From Polaromonas sp. (lineage in GTDB: Bacteria > Pseudomonadota > Gammaproteobacteria > Burkholderiales > Burkholderiaceae_C): a stretch of 64,000 nucleotides of DNA. Shown piece after piece: positions 1-9,050 of the stretch. The notes beneath the pieces are model-generated. The model was not told the origin of the DNA. It did no database searches and was given only the letters and a program-made list of their open reading frames with translations. The position numbers and the translations under genes were made by a program. The first letter of the stretch is position 1, and each line of letters opens with the position of its first letter. The stretch lies in NCBI RefSeq assembly GCF_016185115.1, contig NZ_JACPOF010000015.1:310001-374000 (forward strand). The letters are read 5' to 3'.

Positions 1-2
1 TC

Positions 3-566
3 GACACGCTGACAGCACTTGCGATCCGCTGTGACCATGGGCCTGGCGCCATCTTCCGTTCTGTGCTGGACGGCCTGTTTGCCATGACACCCACCATGTC
101 CGAAGAGATTGCAGATGACATGTCTGATGCGCTGCCCTATTTGCTGGCCCCGGCACTGCGCAATCTTGAGAAGTCATCCGACAAATCAGCTACCCGCCTG
201 AAGGCGCTGCACCGCCAGCGCATTTCGCGTTTTGTGCGCGACAACCTCTGGGACAGCAACATGGACGCGAACGCCATTGCACGCGGCGTCAACCTGTCGC
301 CCAGGCATGTGTACGAACTCTTTTCGGAAGATGACCAGCCGCTCATGAAGTCGGTCTGGAAGGAAAGGCTGAACCTGTGCCGGCGTGACCTCGCTGAACC
401 CAGGCTGCAGGCCAGAACTGTTGGCGAGATCGCCTTTACCTGGGGTTTCAGCAATGTGTCCCATTTCAGCCGCGCCTTCAAGGCCGAGTTCGGCACAGGG
501 CCGCGCGAGTTTCGCAAGGCAGCTCAGGGCCGTATGCTGGAAGTGCTTGCCGACACCAGGCACTGA
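3..566 (+). CDS. AraC-family transcriptional regulator, C-terminal part (5' cut by window)
   Basis: The frame is open to the left edge of the window, so the N-terminus is missing; 187 residues remain. The last 100 residues form an AraC/XylS double helix-turn-helix domain: the first helix pair includes 'DANAIARGVNLSPRHVYELF' and the second shows the family signature 'IAFTWGFSNVSHFSRAFK' followed by 'FGTGPREFR'. The visible upstream part looks like the end of an AraC ligand-binding domain of the FeaR type. Such proteins activate catabolic operons in response to an aromatic effector. It lies next to the catabolic cluster and reads toward the coxG-like gene on the opposite strand (convergent), so control of that cluster is likely but inferred. 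Confidence 0.85.
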   Translation, partial: DTLTALAIRCDHGPGAIFRSVLDGLFAMTPTMSEEIADDMSDALPYLLAPALRNLEKSSDKSATRLKALHRQRISRFVRDNLWDSNMDANAIARGVNLSPRHVYELFSEDDQPLMKSVWKERLNLCRRDLAEPRLQARTVGEIAFTWGFSNVSHFSRAFKAEFGTGPREFRKAAQGRMLEVLADTRH

Positions 567-606
567 GATCGCTGATGGCATCTTCAGCGATGCCATCCCG
601 GTCCGT

Positions 607-1167
607 TTAATTCCTGCCCAGCAGGGCGCGTAACCAGCGCTGCAGGCGCGCCCAGAGACCCGCTTGCTCATCCCGACCTGCTTCTGCAGTTGTTGTGCCC
701 GGTGGTACAGCGTCCAGCGGGTGAAGCAGCAGGATCTGGCGATTGAAGCTGGCAAAAAATTCAGCAGCCATTTTTTGCGCCGCCATGTCCACCAGCCGCT
801 GGCCTATCTGGGCTATCTTTCCGCCCACCGACGCATCGGCCGTGTAATGCAGCACGCTCTGGTTGAGGCCCGTATGTTCGAGTCTGACTTTGGCTGAGCC
901 CTTGCCGTGGCCAGCCGCGCCGCCCTGGCCCTCAAAGTTGATGGTGTAGGACTCGGGCGGGTTGATGTCGGCCAGGCCCAGCTTGCCCTTGAATTTCGCC
1001 TTCACGGGGCCGACGGCCGCCGTGATCAGGACTTCATAGCGGCCGGGTTCTGTTTCGGTGAGGGATTCGCATCCGGGGATGCAGGCCTTGAGCACCTCAA
1101 TATTGTTCAGCGCCGCCCAGGCGTTGTCCTGTGATGCGGGAAGGGTTTGTTGACTGGATATCTGCAT
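607..1167 (-). CDS. CoxG-like SRPBCC protein (carbon monoxide dehydrogenase subunit G family)
   Basis: 186 aa with a START/SRPBCC fold typical of CoxG: N-terminal 'WAALNNIEVLKACIPGCESL', a central 'KAKFKGKLGLADINPPESY' and 'GGKIAQIGQRLVDMAAQKMA' near residue 140. A C-terminal amphipathic tail rich in Trp/Arg/Leu could anchor it to the membrane, as reported for CoxG in CO dehydrogenase systems. CoxG-type proteins accompany molybdenum hydroxylases of the CoxLMS type, and such subunits are encoded on the other strand in this window. I chose the start at 1167 because the conserved domain begins there; an in-frame extension to 1236 would overlap the upstream gene. It lies 28 bp after the FAD monooxygenase gene, probably in the same transcript. 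Confidence 0.8.
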   Translation of the reverse strand: MQISSQQTLPASQDNAWAALNNIEVLKACIPGCESLTETEPGRYEVLITAAVGPVKAKFKGKLGLADINPPESYTINFEGQGGAAGHGKGSAKVRLEHTGLNQSVLHYTADASVGGKIAQIGQRLVDMAAQKMAAEFFASFNRQILLLHPLDAVPPGTTTAEAGRDEQAGLWARLQRWLRALLGRN

Positions 1168-1195
1168 GTCTGGGTTTCGGGTAGATGACTTGAAT

Positions 1196-2329
1196 TCAAA
1201 TGGGCTCTGCAAGAACGCGCAGCGATTGCTCGACAAGTTCTGCCTGTTTTTCCATGGGTGCCCGCGCCTGTTCGCGCCGGCCTATTTCCAGTGAGTTTTC
1301 AACCACCAGACGGCATCGTTCATAGCGGCGGGCCATGAAGCCTTCAAAGGCCAGCTCCACCGATGGCTGCTGCGCCAGCTCTTCGGCCAGTACCAGCGCA
1401 TCCTCCACCGCCATGCCCGCGCCGGACGCGAGCTGGGGCGTGGTCGGGTGCGCGGCATCACCGATCAGGATGACACGGCCTTTCTCCCAGGGGCGTGGCA
1501 GCAAAAAACCTTCAAGCGGCCGCAGCACAATGTGTGAGGAGTCGCTGAGGTTTTCACGAATGTCCTGCAGCACGCCGCCATAGCCCTGCATCAGCCTCGA
1601 TAGCCGTGAAGGCAGTTCCGCGTCAGGAATGATGTCGCGTCTGGGCGCCGGCTCCAGCAGGAACATATACATCTCGCCCTGCGACACCGGCGTCAGGCCC
1701 ACCTTGAGTTCGCCGCCGAGAAAAAACATCCTGCGGACAACAGATGCAGGCCGCGGTACGGTGATGCGCCATACACACTGTCCGGTGTATTCAGGCCCGG
1801 GAGCGTCGGGAAACAGCAGCCTGCGCACCCGTGAGAATACGCCATCTGCACCGACCACCACGTCATAACGCTGTGCACTGCCGTCTGAAAATACGACGTC
1901 TACACCGTCGTCATCAGACCTGAGGCTGTCTACCGTGATGCCCAGCCTGACCTGCGTGCCCAGCTCCCTTGTGCGGCGTGACAGGATGCTGTGCAGCAGC
2001 GGTCGCATGATGCCGCCCGAACCCGGTACATCATCGGCCCCCACGAGCGGTGTGGGCACGATATGCACGGGCTTGCCGTTGACGTCGCACACCTGTATGC
2101 CCTCACCGGTATAGGCCTGCTGCATGACTTCTTCGAGTATGCCCACGCCTTTGAAGGCGCGCAGCGTCGGGCCGGTGATGGAGATGCCTGCGCCGTAAAC
2201 ACGCCACTGCGGGTCAAGATCAACCAGGTCGACGTCCATGCCTTTGCGCCGCATGGAGATGGCGGCAGACATGCCGCCTATTCCACCGCCGACGACCAGG
2301 ATTTGTTTTGCTTTGTTTTGATCTTGCAT
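1196..2329 (-). CDS. FAD-dependent aromatic monooxygenase (class A flavoprotein hydroxylase)
   Basis: 377 aa. An N-terminal Rossmann FAD motif 'VVGGGIGGMSAAISMRRKG' (residues about 11-30) is followed by 'VVGADGVFSRVRR' (the DG motif) and a C-terminal 'RVILIGDAAHPTTPQLASGAGMA' (the GD motif). This set defines single-component flavin monooxygenases such as salicylate, 4-hydroxybenzoate or 6-hydroxynicotinate 3-monooxygenase. They insert one oxygen atom into an activated ring using NAD(P)H. The ATG at 2329 was chosen because the FAD motif follows directly. It is divergent from the main catabolic operon across 406 bp and is co-directional with coxG. The substrate cannot be read from sequence; an N-heterocycle or a hydroxybenzoate is plausible. 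Confidence 0.88.
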   Translation of the reverse strand: MQDQNKAKQILVVGGGIGGMSAAISMRRKGMDVDLVDLDPQWRVYGAGISITGPTLRAFKGVGILEEVMQQAYTGEGIQVCDVNGKPVHIVPTPLVGADDVPGSGGIMRPLLHSILSRRTRELGTQVRLGITVDSLRSDDDGVDVVFSDGSAQRYDVVVGADGVFSRVRRLLFPDAPGPEYTGQCVWRITVPRPASVVRRMFFLGGELKVGLTPVSQGEMYMFLLEPAPRRDIIPDAELPSRLSRLMQGYGGVLQDIRENLSDSSHIVLRPLEGFLLPRPWEKGRVILIGDAAHPTTPQLASGAGMAVEDALVLAEELAQQPSVELAFEGFMARRYERCRLVVENSLEIGRREQARAPMEKQAELVEQSLRVLAEPI

Positions 2330-2735
2330 GCTGTTCTTTGTCTCGTAGGTCTGGCTTGCTGTCGTGCCCGCATCCGGGTACGTGCAACAGCTGCCCAAGT
2401 GTTTGATCTGTTGTCAGTGGCGCGAGGTTAAGCGCTGCACCTTGCGAGCGTCAACGCTTCTGCATGCATAAAGCCATCGCAGGCAAAAGGCAAAGCGCAC
2501 CGAGTCAAGTGCCTTGTTTGCCTGTTCTTTTGACGGGCCGGTGCGTTCTACTGGTGCTCAGGGTTAACACTGTGCGCGCTGCATGCGCAGTCAAATTCCG
2601 CTACCGGCCGGGAACAACATTTTTGAGTCGTTCTACCTAACATTTCGGTCACCACACAGCAGGCCGCCGCAAGGTGATTTGCATGTATGTAGACAAACGA
2701 AAAAGACCCTGAAACCCCGCACCGGAGAGCGCGAC
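2330..2735. promoter_or_regulatory. Divergent intergenic region between monooxygenase and hydrolase operons
   Basis: About 400 bp separate the divergent starts at 2329 (-) and 2736 (+). It must carry the promoters of both catabolic transcripts and, by position, probably operators for the AraC-type regulator. I see no clear palindrome or strong -35/-10 pair. A purine-rich Shine-Dalgarno (ggagag) lies 8-10 bp before the TTG at 2736. A plus-strand frame is open from 2583, but its first 51 codons look non-coding. Confidence 0.45.
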
Positions 2736-3893
2736 TTGACTGACCATTCCCCTAACACGCAGGTCACTGACCGACCGAAAAATCTTGCCGAATCAAAGGC
2801 ATGGATGCAGCAGCGGCTGGTGTCGCGCTTTCACCCCATGAATGCCCTGAGCCTTGAGGAAGGCCCGGCATTGATAGACGCCGTGCCCGCGCTGGATGGC
2901 CAGGCCTGGGGCAGCTACTGGGAAGCCTGTGGTGAGAAGGTGCGCAGGCAGGCGCTGGATGCCGAGCAGGCGGGCGACGGCGCGCGCGCCGGGGCACTTT
3001 ACAAAAAGGCCAGCGGCATGTTCTTTATGGGGCGCTTTCCGTGCCCGAACCATCCGGCCAAACAACGCTGTGCCGTGGCAGAGCGAGAGACCTATATTGC
3101 CGCCAGCCGGTTCTGGGCTGTGCCGATAGAGCGAATCACCATCCCGTTTGACGGTCGCGAAGGCGAAGGCGGGGAGATCGTGGTGTTGCTGCGCAGGCCG
3201 GCCGGTATCGAGAAGCCGCCCGTGGTTGTGATGTGGGGCGGCGTCGACGCCTGCAAGGAGCAGATGACGGAAGCCAGCGATGCACTGCTGGCACAGGGCA
3301 TTGCCACGGTGGCGATGGACAACGCCGGTACCGGGGAATCGCCGGTCAGGGGTGTGCCGGATGCCGAACGCCAGTTCATCACCGTCTTTGAATGGGTGCG
3401 CCGGCAGACCTCATTGAGCGGCGCGCGTGTGGGTTGCCTGGGCCGTTCATTTGGTGGCTACTGGGCGACCAAGCTCGCGCATCAGGTGCCCGACATGATT
3501 GCCGGCGCGGTGAACTGGGGTGGCGGTGCGCATTACATGTTTCAGCCCGAATGGGTGCAGGCCTCACGCTACCCGGACAGCTACCTCATGGAGCTGGTCG
3601 AAACCCGCAGCGCCATGCTGGGCGCCACCAACGATGCGGAGTACGTCGAGTTCTTCAGGCGCCTGTCTCTGCTGGATCAGGGTTGGCTGGACAAGCCCTG
3701 CGCGCCGCTGCTGCTCGTCAATGGCAAGGAAGACAAACAGTGTCCGGTGGCAGACATCGAGCTGCTGACAGACCACGGCTGGCCGAAATCGGTACGCATG
3801 TTCCCGGGCGGGCATATGGGGCTCACGCCCAAAACACTGCCCACGGTGGTGGACTGGCTGGCACGCCAGGTGCATGCAGGCGGGGTGCGGTGA
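2736..3893 (+). CDS. Alpha/beta hydrolase of the FrsA / 2,6-dihydropseudooxynicotine hydrolase type
   Basis: 385 aa. A helical N-terminal cap (residues about 1-130) precedes an alpha/beta-hydrolase core with oxyanion-side 'VVMWGGVDACKEQ', 'AMDNAGTGES' and the nucleophile elbow 'GRSFGG' (Ser). A late Asp in 'NGKEDKQCP' and His in 'FPGGHMG' complete a plausible triad. This layout matches hydrolases that cleave C-C bonds of ring-derived ketones or act as esterases. I placed the start at TTG 2736, which has a GGAG Shine-Dalgarno 8 bp upstream; the open frame reaches back to 2583 but lacks family-like sequence. The stop overlaps the ATG of the next gene (TGATG), so the two are translationally coupled. 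It probably acts on a pathway intermediate. Confidence 0.8.
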   Translation: MTDHSPNTQVTDRPKNLAESKAWMQQRLVSRFHPMNALSLEEGPALIDAVPALDGQAWGSYWEACGEKVRRQALDAEQAGDGARAGALYKKASGMFFMGRFPCPNHPAKQRCAVAERETYIAASRFWAVPIERITIPFDGREGEGGEIVVLLRRPAGIEKPPVVVMWGGVDACKEQMTEASDALLAQGIATVAMDNAGTGESPVRGVPDAERQFITVFEWVRRQTSLSGARVGCLGRSFGGYWATKLAHQVPDMIAGAVNWGGGAHYMFQPEWVQASRYPDSYLMELVETRSAMLGATNDAEYVEFFRRLSLLDQGWLDKPCAPLLLVNGKEDKQCPVADIELLTDHGWPKSVRMFPGGHMGLTPKTLPTVVDWLARQVHAGGVR

Positions 3894-4210
3894 TGGCTGG
3901 CAACTGGCAACAAAAAATACCGACCACCTCGGCTTACTGGATGAACCGCGTGTTGTATGACGTGCACCATAAGGACAGCCACCTGCAGCGCTACAAGGCG
4001 AGCCCGGATGCCTACATGGCCGACATTCCGCTGGAGCCCTCGCTCAAGGCGGCGATTCGCGACAACGACATAGGCGCCATGTACGTGGCTGGTGTGAATC
4101 CTTACCTGCTGCGAGCCCACTGCCTGGGCCTGCATATTTCAGAAAAACTCTTTGTTGACTCGCTCAAGGCTGTGGGCGACAACAAGGTGTCGGGAGCTGA
4201 CCATGGCTGA
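3893..4210 (+). CDS. Extradiol dioxygenase small subunit, LigA-like
   Basis: 105 aa, all-helical, matching the LigA domain of protocatechuate 4,5-dioxygenase (alpha subunit). Visible features are 'YWMNRVLYDVH' near residue 20, 'LEPSLKAAIRDNDIGAMYVAGVNPYLLRAHC' in the middle and a short charged tail. In LigAB enzymes the alpha subunit caps the active site formed by the beta subunit. It starts inside the stop of the preceding hydrolase and overlaps the LigB-like gene by 8 bp, as expected for a heteromer. The pair could act on a protocatechuate/gallate-like catechol or a dihydroxypyridine; the sequence does not decide. Confidence 0.85.
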   Translation: MAGNWQQKIPTTSAYWMNRVLYDVHHKDSHLQRYKASPDAYMADIPLEPSLKAAIRDNDIGAMYVAGVNPYLLRAHCLGLHISEKLFVDSLKAVGDNKVSGADHG

Positions 4211-5042
4211 AATTGTTGCCATCCATGCCGTCAGCCATACACCGGTGATGATCAATTTCCCGGGAGCGATTCCGGACTCTGACCGCGAGGCGATCTTTGC
4301 CTCCTTCAAGGAAGTCGGCGAGCAGATCGTCAGCGCGAAACCCGACGTGGTGGTGGTGATCTCTGACGACCATATCCACAATTTCTTCTTCAACAATTTC
4401 CCTGCCGTATGCATAGGCGCTGCGGAGTCTTATGACACGCCGGCCGAGCACTGGCTCAAGCTCGACAGGCAAACCCTCAGGGGTGATGCACGGCTGGGCG
4501 GTTATCTTGTGGAACAGGCGCTGGACAGCGGCTTCGACCCTTCGTTCTCGATGGAGCTCAAGCTGGACCACGGCACACTGGCACCCATGCACCTGGCCGG
4601 TGTGGCGCAGGACTTCGCCATCGTGCCCATGCTGGTCAACTGCGTGCAGCCGCCGCTGCCACCCATGAAGCGCGCACTGCAATGGGGAACATTTCTGGGC
4701 AAGGCCCTGCGTGCCTACGACGGCTGCGAACGTGTGGCCATCCTGGCAACCGGTGGTATCAGTCATGACATCGCCACGCCCCGCATGGGCATGGTCAATG
4801 AAAGCTTTGATCTGGAATTCATGCGCCTGCTGTCGGCAGGGAACGATGAAGAACTGGTGCGCTACGCCGCCGATCACGTCAACGAAGCCGGCAACGGCGC
4901 AGAAGAAATACGCACCTGGCTGATGGCGCATGGCGCCGCAGGTGGCGGCCGGTTCGAGACGCTTTATTACAAGGCGGTGTCCAACTGGTACACAGGTATC
5001 GGGCTGGGCCGCTGGAACACCAAACACGGAGCTGCGGCATGA
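4203..5042 (+). CDS. Class III extradiol ring-cleavage dioxygenase, LigB-like catalytic subunit
   Basis: 279 aa. Fe(II) ligands of the LigB family are visible: His12 in 'AVSHTP', a second His in 'SDDHIHNFF' (residues 57/59) and a late Glu in 'NGAEEIRTW'. The acid-base His is in 'GGISHDIATP'. The enzyme would open a vicinal-diol ring with O2. I chose ATG 4203 because 'MAEIVAIHAVSHTP' is the usual N-terminus; an in-frame extension to 4152 lies inside ligA. Its stop overlaps the ATG of the following hydrolase (ATGA). With the Mo hydroxylase and flavin monooxygenase next to it, it is the likely ring-opening step of this cluster. Confidence 0.9.
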   Translation: MAEIVAIHAVSHTPVMINFPGAIPDSDREAIFASFKEVGEQIVSAKPDVVVVISDDHIHNFFFNNFPAVCIGAAESYDTPAEHWLKLDRQTLRGDARLGGYLVEQALDSGFDPSFSMELKLDHGTLAPMHLAGVAQDFAIVPMLVNCVQPPLPPMKRALQWGTFLGKALRAYDGCERVAILATGGISHDIATPRMGMVNESFDLEFMRLLSAGNDEELVRYAADHVNEAGNGAEEIRTWLMAHGAAGGGRFETLYYKAVSNWYTGIGLGRWNTKHGAAA

Positions 5043-5821
5043 GCGCGCTCCTTGCACACAGCGTTCACGGCTCTGCCAGCGACCAGCCACTTGTATTGCT
5101 GCACGCCCTGGCCACCAGCAGCGCCTTGTGGGCGCCACAACTTCCCGCGTGGGCAGCACAGTTCCGTGTTGTGGCTATTGATCTGCCGGGTCACGGCAAG
5201 AGCGCGCCGCAGCCGGGCATCTCCGGCATGGCCGACTACGCAGAGGCCGTGAAGGATGTGCTCGACCATCTGAATATCGACCGCGCAGCCTTTGTGGGCC
5301 TCTCCCTGGGTGGCATGGTGGCGCAGGCATTTGCGCTGGCCTGTCCGCAGCGCACGTCTGCCGTGGTGCTGGCACATACCAGCGCCCGCACCTACCCTGC
5401 GGGTTGGGAGATATGGGCACGCCGTCTTGACCAGTTCAACCAGGATGGCCTGGTGGCCCAGATACCGTCGGTTCTAGATCGCTGGTTTCCGCGCGAGTTT
5501 GCCGAGGCCTCGCCCATGACATTGCGATGGATCGCCGACCAGATCGCCTCCACGTACCCCGAAGGTTATGCGGCCGCCATCAGGGCCATCCAGCAGCTCG
5601 ACCACTTTGACGCCTTGAAGACCCTGCGCGCGCCTGTGCTCGTGGTGGCCGGCGAGGTTGATGCGGCCGCGCCGCCGTCTGTCGCCACCGCGATGTCAGA
5701 GCAGATCCAGGGTGCACGCCTGGTCGTGATGCCCGGTGTGGCGCATCTGGGCAATGTGCAGCAGCCCGTGCTGTTCACTGAGACGGTGGGTGACTTTTTG
5801 CGCGGTGTATTGCTGCCTTGA
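5039..5821 (+). CDS. Alpha/beta hydrolase, PcaD-like (3-oxoadipate enol-lactonase family)
   Basis: 260 aa, classical alpha/beta hydrolase: 'VLLHALATSSALW' oxyanion region, 'DLPGHGKS', nucleophile elbow 'GLSLGGMVAQ' (Ser near residue 93), Asp in 'AGEVDAAAPP' and His in 'GVAHLG'. Length and order fit 3-oxoadipate enol-lactonases and related ring-fission hydrolases such as N-formylmaleamate deformylase. It starts at ATG 5039 inside the stop of ligB, so it belongs to the ring-cleavage cassette and probably acts on the ring-fission product or a later intermediate. Confidence 0.85.
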   Translation: MSALLAHSVHGSASDQPLVLLHALATSSALWAPQLPAWAAQFRVVAIDLPGHGKSAPQPGISGMADYAEAVKDVLDHLNIDRAAFVGLSLGGMVAQAFALACPQRTSAVVLAHTSARTYPAGWEIWARRLDQFNQDGLVAQIPSVLDRWFPREFAEASPMTLRWIADQIASTYPEGYAAAIRAIQQLDHFDALKTLRAPVLVVAGEVDAAAPPSVATAMSEQIQGARLVVMPGVAHLGNVQQPVLFTETVGDFLRGVLLP

Positions 5822-5867
5822 CAGATACCGCAACGCCAGACATTAAAAAAAGCCAAGGAGACATGTT

Positions 5868-8225
5868 TTGAGTACAACAACAGAGAGCCATGCTGGAACC
5901 GGTATTGGCCAGTCCGCCCCCCGACTGGAAGACCGCCGCTTCCTGACGGGGCGGGGCCAGTACATCGATGACATCGAATTGCCGCGCATGGTGCATGGCG
6001 TGACGCTGATGTCTCCGTATGCCCATGCACGCATCGTGTCCGTGGATACCAGCCAGGCACTGGCGGCTCCCGGCGTGCTGTGCGTGTTGACCGGCGCCGA
6101 TGTGCTGGCTGAAAACATGGGCGGCCTGCCGCCGCTCTTCATGCCCGAAGACATGGGGGGGCCCAAGGGCTACCGTACCTCCCGCCCCCTGCTGGCGACC
6201 GACAAAGTGCGCTGTGTGGGTGACCGCGTCGCGTTCGTCGTGGCTGAAACCGCCGCACTGGCGCGTGATGCGCTTGAACTCATTGAGGTGGAATACGACG
6301 CGTTGCCATCAGTGACGGCGCTTGAAGACGCGGTGGGTGAAGGCGCGCCCCTGGTCTGGGATGGCGCACCCGGCAACAAGTGCTGCGTCGTGAAGTTCGG
6401 TGACGAAGACAAGGCCAAAGCCGCGTTTGAGGCAGCCGCCCATGTGACATCGATACGCATAGAAAACAACCGCCTGTCTGCCAATTCAATTGAGCCGCGC
6501 GGCGCCATTGGCGAGTACCACGAATCGGACGACAGTTACACGCTGCACACCAGCTCGCAAAACCCGCATGGTGCGCGGCAGATGCTGTGCAGCTCGGTGT
6601 TCCGCATTCCGGAAACCAAAATGCGTGTGGTCTCTCCCGACGTGGGTGGCGGTTTCGGCATGAAGGCCGACGCCTATCCCGACGACGGCCTGGTTCTGTG
6701 GGCCTCGCGCCGGTGTGGCAGGCCTGTCAAGTGGATTCCCACGCGCAGCGAGAGCATTCTGGGTGACAACCATGGCCGGGACCAGGTCGTCAACGCCGAG
6801 CTGGCGCTTGATGCTGATGGCCGCATCCTGGCCATGCGTGCGCGCTCCATGCATGCCTTCGGGGCCTATGTGGTGTCTGCTGCTGTTGCGCCGCTGACGT
6901 TTGCGCTGCGTTTCATCCCCGGGGTGTACGACGTGCCGGTGTTTTTTGGCGTGAATTTCGGCATCTTCACCAACACCTCTCCCACCGGCCCGTATCGCGG
7001 TGCTGGCCGGCCAGAGGCCACCTATGTGTGCGAAGCATTGATTGAGAAGGCGGCCGCAGAACTGGGCATGGACCCCGTCGAGTTGCGCCGCCGCAACCTG
7101 ATCCGCCCCGACCAGTTGCCCTACGCCACACAAACCGGTTTTGTATATGACAGCGGCGACTTCCCCGACATGCTGTCGCATTGCCTGCGGTTTGCGGATG
7201 CCGATGGCTATGACAAGCGGCAGCAGTCTTCAAAACAGAATGGACTTCTGCGGGGCCGTGGTATTGCCTTTTTTATCGAACAGGGCGGCATCTTCAACGA
7301 CCAGATGAGTGTGCGTTTTGACGCCACCGGTGGGGTCACCATTCTGGCAGGTACACATTCGCACGGGCAGAGCCATGCGACGGTGTTTGCACAGCTCGTG
7401 TCTGAATGGCTGGGCGTGCCGTTTGAGGCCATACGCTACCTGCAGGGTGATACCGACAAGGTGCCTTTCGGGCGCGGCACTTATGCGGCGCGCTCGTCCA
7501 TGATTGGCGGCAACGCCCTGCGCATCGCCTGTGACCGCATCATCGAGCGGGTACGCCCCGTCGCCGCACAACTGCTGGCCTGCACGCCGGATCAGCTGAA
7601 GTTTCATAACGGCCTGTTCACCAGCGAGGCCGACGGCAAAACCGTGGCGCTTTCTGATGTGGCCAAAAATTTCTTCATCAAGGCCGGCCCCATGTCCCAG
7701 CTGGGTGTGGGTCTGGAGGCCAGCGGCACATGGAACACCGACCCGCCTAACTTCCCGAGTGGCTGCCATTTGTGTGAGGTCGAGATTGATCCGCAAACTG
7801 GCGTCGTGAAAGTTGACCGCTACAACGCCATTGATGATGTCGGGCGCATCCTCAACCCCATGATTTGTGAAGGGCAGATTCAGGGCGGTGTGGCCCAGGG
7901 CATTGGCCAGGCGCTGCTTGAGCACGTGGTCTATGACCGCGAGAGCGGACAGCTGCTGAGCGGCAGTTTCATGGACTACGGCATGCCGCGCGCCGACGAT
8001 GTGCCGTCCTATAACCTCAAGCTGGTCGAATTCACCTGCAAGACCAACCCGCTCGGTGTGAAGGCGGTCGGTGAGGCCGGCACGATTGCCGCACCTTCAG
8101 CCGTCATGAACGCGGTCATGAACGCATTAAGGCCTCTGGGTGTGAAGCACCTTGACATGCCTGCGACTCCTTCAAAGGTATGGCATGCCTTGCAGGCTGC
8201 CAAAGAAAGTGTGGCCAGCGCATGA
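5868..8225 (+). CDS. Molybdenum hydroxylase large subunit (xanthine dehydrogenase / CoxL family)
   Basis: 785 aa. The start is TTG 5868 with AAGGAG at 5855-5860, 7 bp upstream; the nearby ATG at 5863 reads into a stop. Molybdopterin-cytosine-dinucleotide-type motifs are present: N-terminal 'RLEDRRFLTGRGQYIDDI', 'VGGGFGMK', 'GPYRGAGRPE', and the catalytic glutamate loop 'VKAVGEAGT' near the C-terminus. The PYRGAGR loop is of the 'form II' type and lacks the cysteine of true CO dehydrogenase, so a heteroaromatic or aldehyde substrate is more likely than CO. The [2Fe-2S] and FAD partners lie 1.8 kb downstream, an unusual split. The SDR gene overlaps its stop by 4 bp. Confidence 0.93.
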   Translation: MSTTTESHAGTGIGQSAPRLEDRRFLTGRGQYIDDIELPRMVHGVTLMSPYAHARIVSVDTSQALAAPGVLCVLTGADVLAENMGGLPPLFMPEDMGGPKGYRTSRPLLATDKVRCVGDRVAFVVAETAALARDALELIEVEYDALPSVTALEDAVGEGAPLVWDGAPGNKCCVVKFGDEDKAKAAFEAAAHVTSIRIENNRLSANSIEPRGAIGEYHESDDSYTLHTSSQNPHGARQMLCSSVFRIPETKMRVVSPDVGGGFGMKADAYPDDGLVLWASRRCGRPVKWIPTRSESILGDNHGRDQVVNAELALDADGRILAMRARSMHAFGAYVVSAAVAPLTFALRFIPGVYDVPVFFGVNFGIFTNTSPTGPYRGAGRPEATYVCEALIEKAAAELGMDPVELRRRNLIRPDQLPYATQTGFVYDSGDFPDMLSHCLRFADADGYDKRQQSSKQNGLLRGRGIAFFIEQGGIFNDQMSVRFDATGGVTILAGTHSHGQSHATVFAQLVSEWLGVPFEAIRYLQGDTDKVPFGRGTYAARSSMIGGNALRIACDRIIERVRPVAAQLLACTPDQLKFHNGLFTSEADGKTVALSDVAKNFFIKAGPMSQLGVGLEASGTWNTDPPNFPSGCHLCEVEIDPQTGVVKVDRYNAIDDVGRILNPMICEGQIQGGVAQGIGQALLEHVVYDRESGQLLSGSFMDYGMPRADDVPSYNLKLVEFTCKTNPLGVKAVGEAGTIAAPSAVMNAVMNALRPLGVKHLDMPATPSKVWHALQAAKESVASA

Positions 8226-8989
8226 AAAACCTCGCGGGCAAAGTCATTGCCATCACTGGCGCAGCCCAGGGCCTGGGGCGCGCCACGGCGCTTGCCATGG
8301 GCCGCGAAGGTGCGCGCCTTGCCTTGACCGATATCGATGGGGCGGGCCTGGCATCCACCATGGAGGCCCTGAAAACCGCAGGTGTGGATGCCGTCAGTGT
8401 GGTGGGTGATGTGACGCAGGCCGCCACCCATGACCAGCTGCTGGCCAGCGCCTTGGGCGAGTTTGGAAGCCTGCACGGCCTGTGCAATGTGGCGGGTGTG
8501 CTGGGTGCGGGCCAGCTGGCCGACGTCACAGAGAAAAGTTTTGACCACGTCATGCATGTCAACTGTTTTGCGCAGTTGCTGGCCATACAGCGCATGGCGT
8601 CGGCACTCAAGGCATCGGGGCAGGGTGCCATCGTCAATGTGGCCTCGGTCGGTGCCATGGTGGCGCTGCCCATGATGACGACCTACTGCGCCTCGAAAGC
8701 CGCTGTGATCGGCCTGACCCGCGCAGTCGCCGCCGAGCTGGCACCGCATGTGCGCTGCAACGTGGTCTGCCCGGGCGGTATGGACACACCCATGGCCAGG
8801 GGTTTGCTCAGCGGTCTGTCTGAAAGTGATTCGGCCGAGCTGGTCGGCAAGCTGACAGGGCGTCAGTTGCAAAAACGTTTTGCCGACCCTGCAGAGGTGG
8901 CACAGGCGCTGGTGTTTCTGGTCAGCGATGCCAGCTCATTCAGCACCGGTTCGGTGTTTTCGGCAGATGGCGGCCATACCGCTTGGTAA
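8222..8989 (+). CDS. Short-chain dehydrogenase/reductase (SDR)
   Basis: 255 aa classical SDR: cofactor loop 'TGAAQGLGRA' near residue 12, Asp in 'LTDID' (favouring NAD over NADP), 'NVAGVLG' (the NNAG position), catalytic Ser in 'NVASVGAM', and 'TYCASKAAV' (YxxxK). It would oxidise a secondary alcohol or a cis-diol formed in the pathway. I took ATG 8222, which overlaps the Mo-hydroxylase stop (ATGA) and starts with the typical 'MKNLAGKVIAITG'. The next gene follows after 61 bp with its own Shine-Dalgarno. Confidence 0.88.
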   Translation: MKNLAGKVIAITGAAQGLGRATALAMGREGARLALTDIDGAGLASTMEALKTAGVDAVSVVGDVTQAATHDQLLASALGEFGSLHGLCNVAGVLGAGQLADVTEKSFDHVMHVNCFAQLLAIQRMASALKASGQGAIVNVASVGAMVALPMMTTYCASKAAVIGLTRAVAAELAPHVRCNVVCPGGMDTPMARGLLSGLSESDSAELVGKLTGRQLQKRFADPAEVAQALVFLVSDASSFSTGSVFSADGGHTAW

Positions 8990-9050
8990 TGCTGTAGCAG
9001 TGGTCTGGTGATTTTACGGTCAGATATTTAACTTATAGAGGAGACAAATC

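Noticed and set aside
2583-2735. Extension of the hydrolase to ATG 2583
   Set aside because: Unusual codon use and no family similarity; TTG 2736 has a good ribosome site.
4164-5159. 331-codon frame antisense to the LigB-like gene
   Set aside because: High-GC shadow frame; the plus strand carries conserved Fe ligands and overlapping starts and stops.
5868-8225. Carbon monoxide dehydrogenase large subunit
   Set aside because: The active-site loop is PYRGAGR and lacks the Cys-containing loop of true CO dehydrogenases; context is aromatic catabolism.
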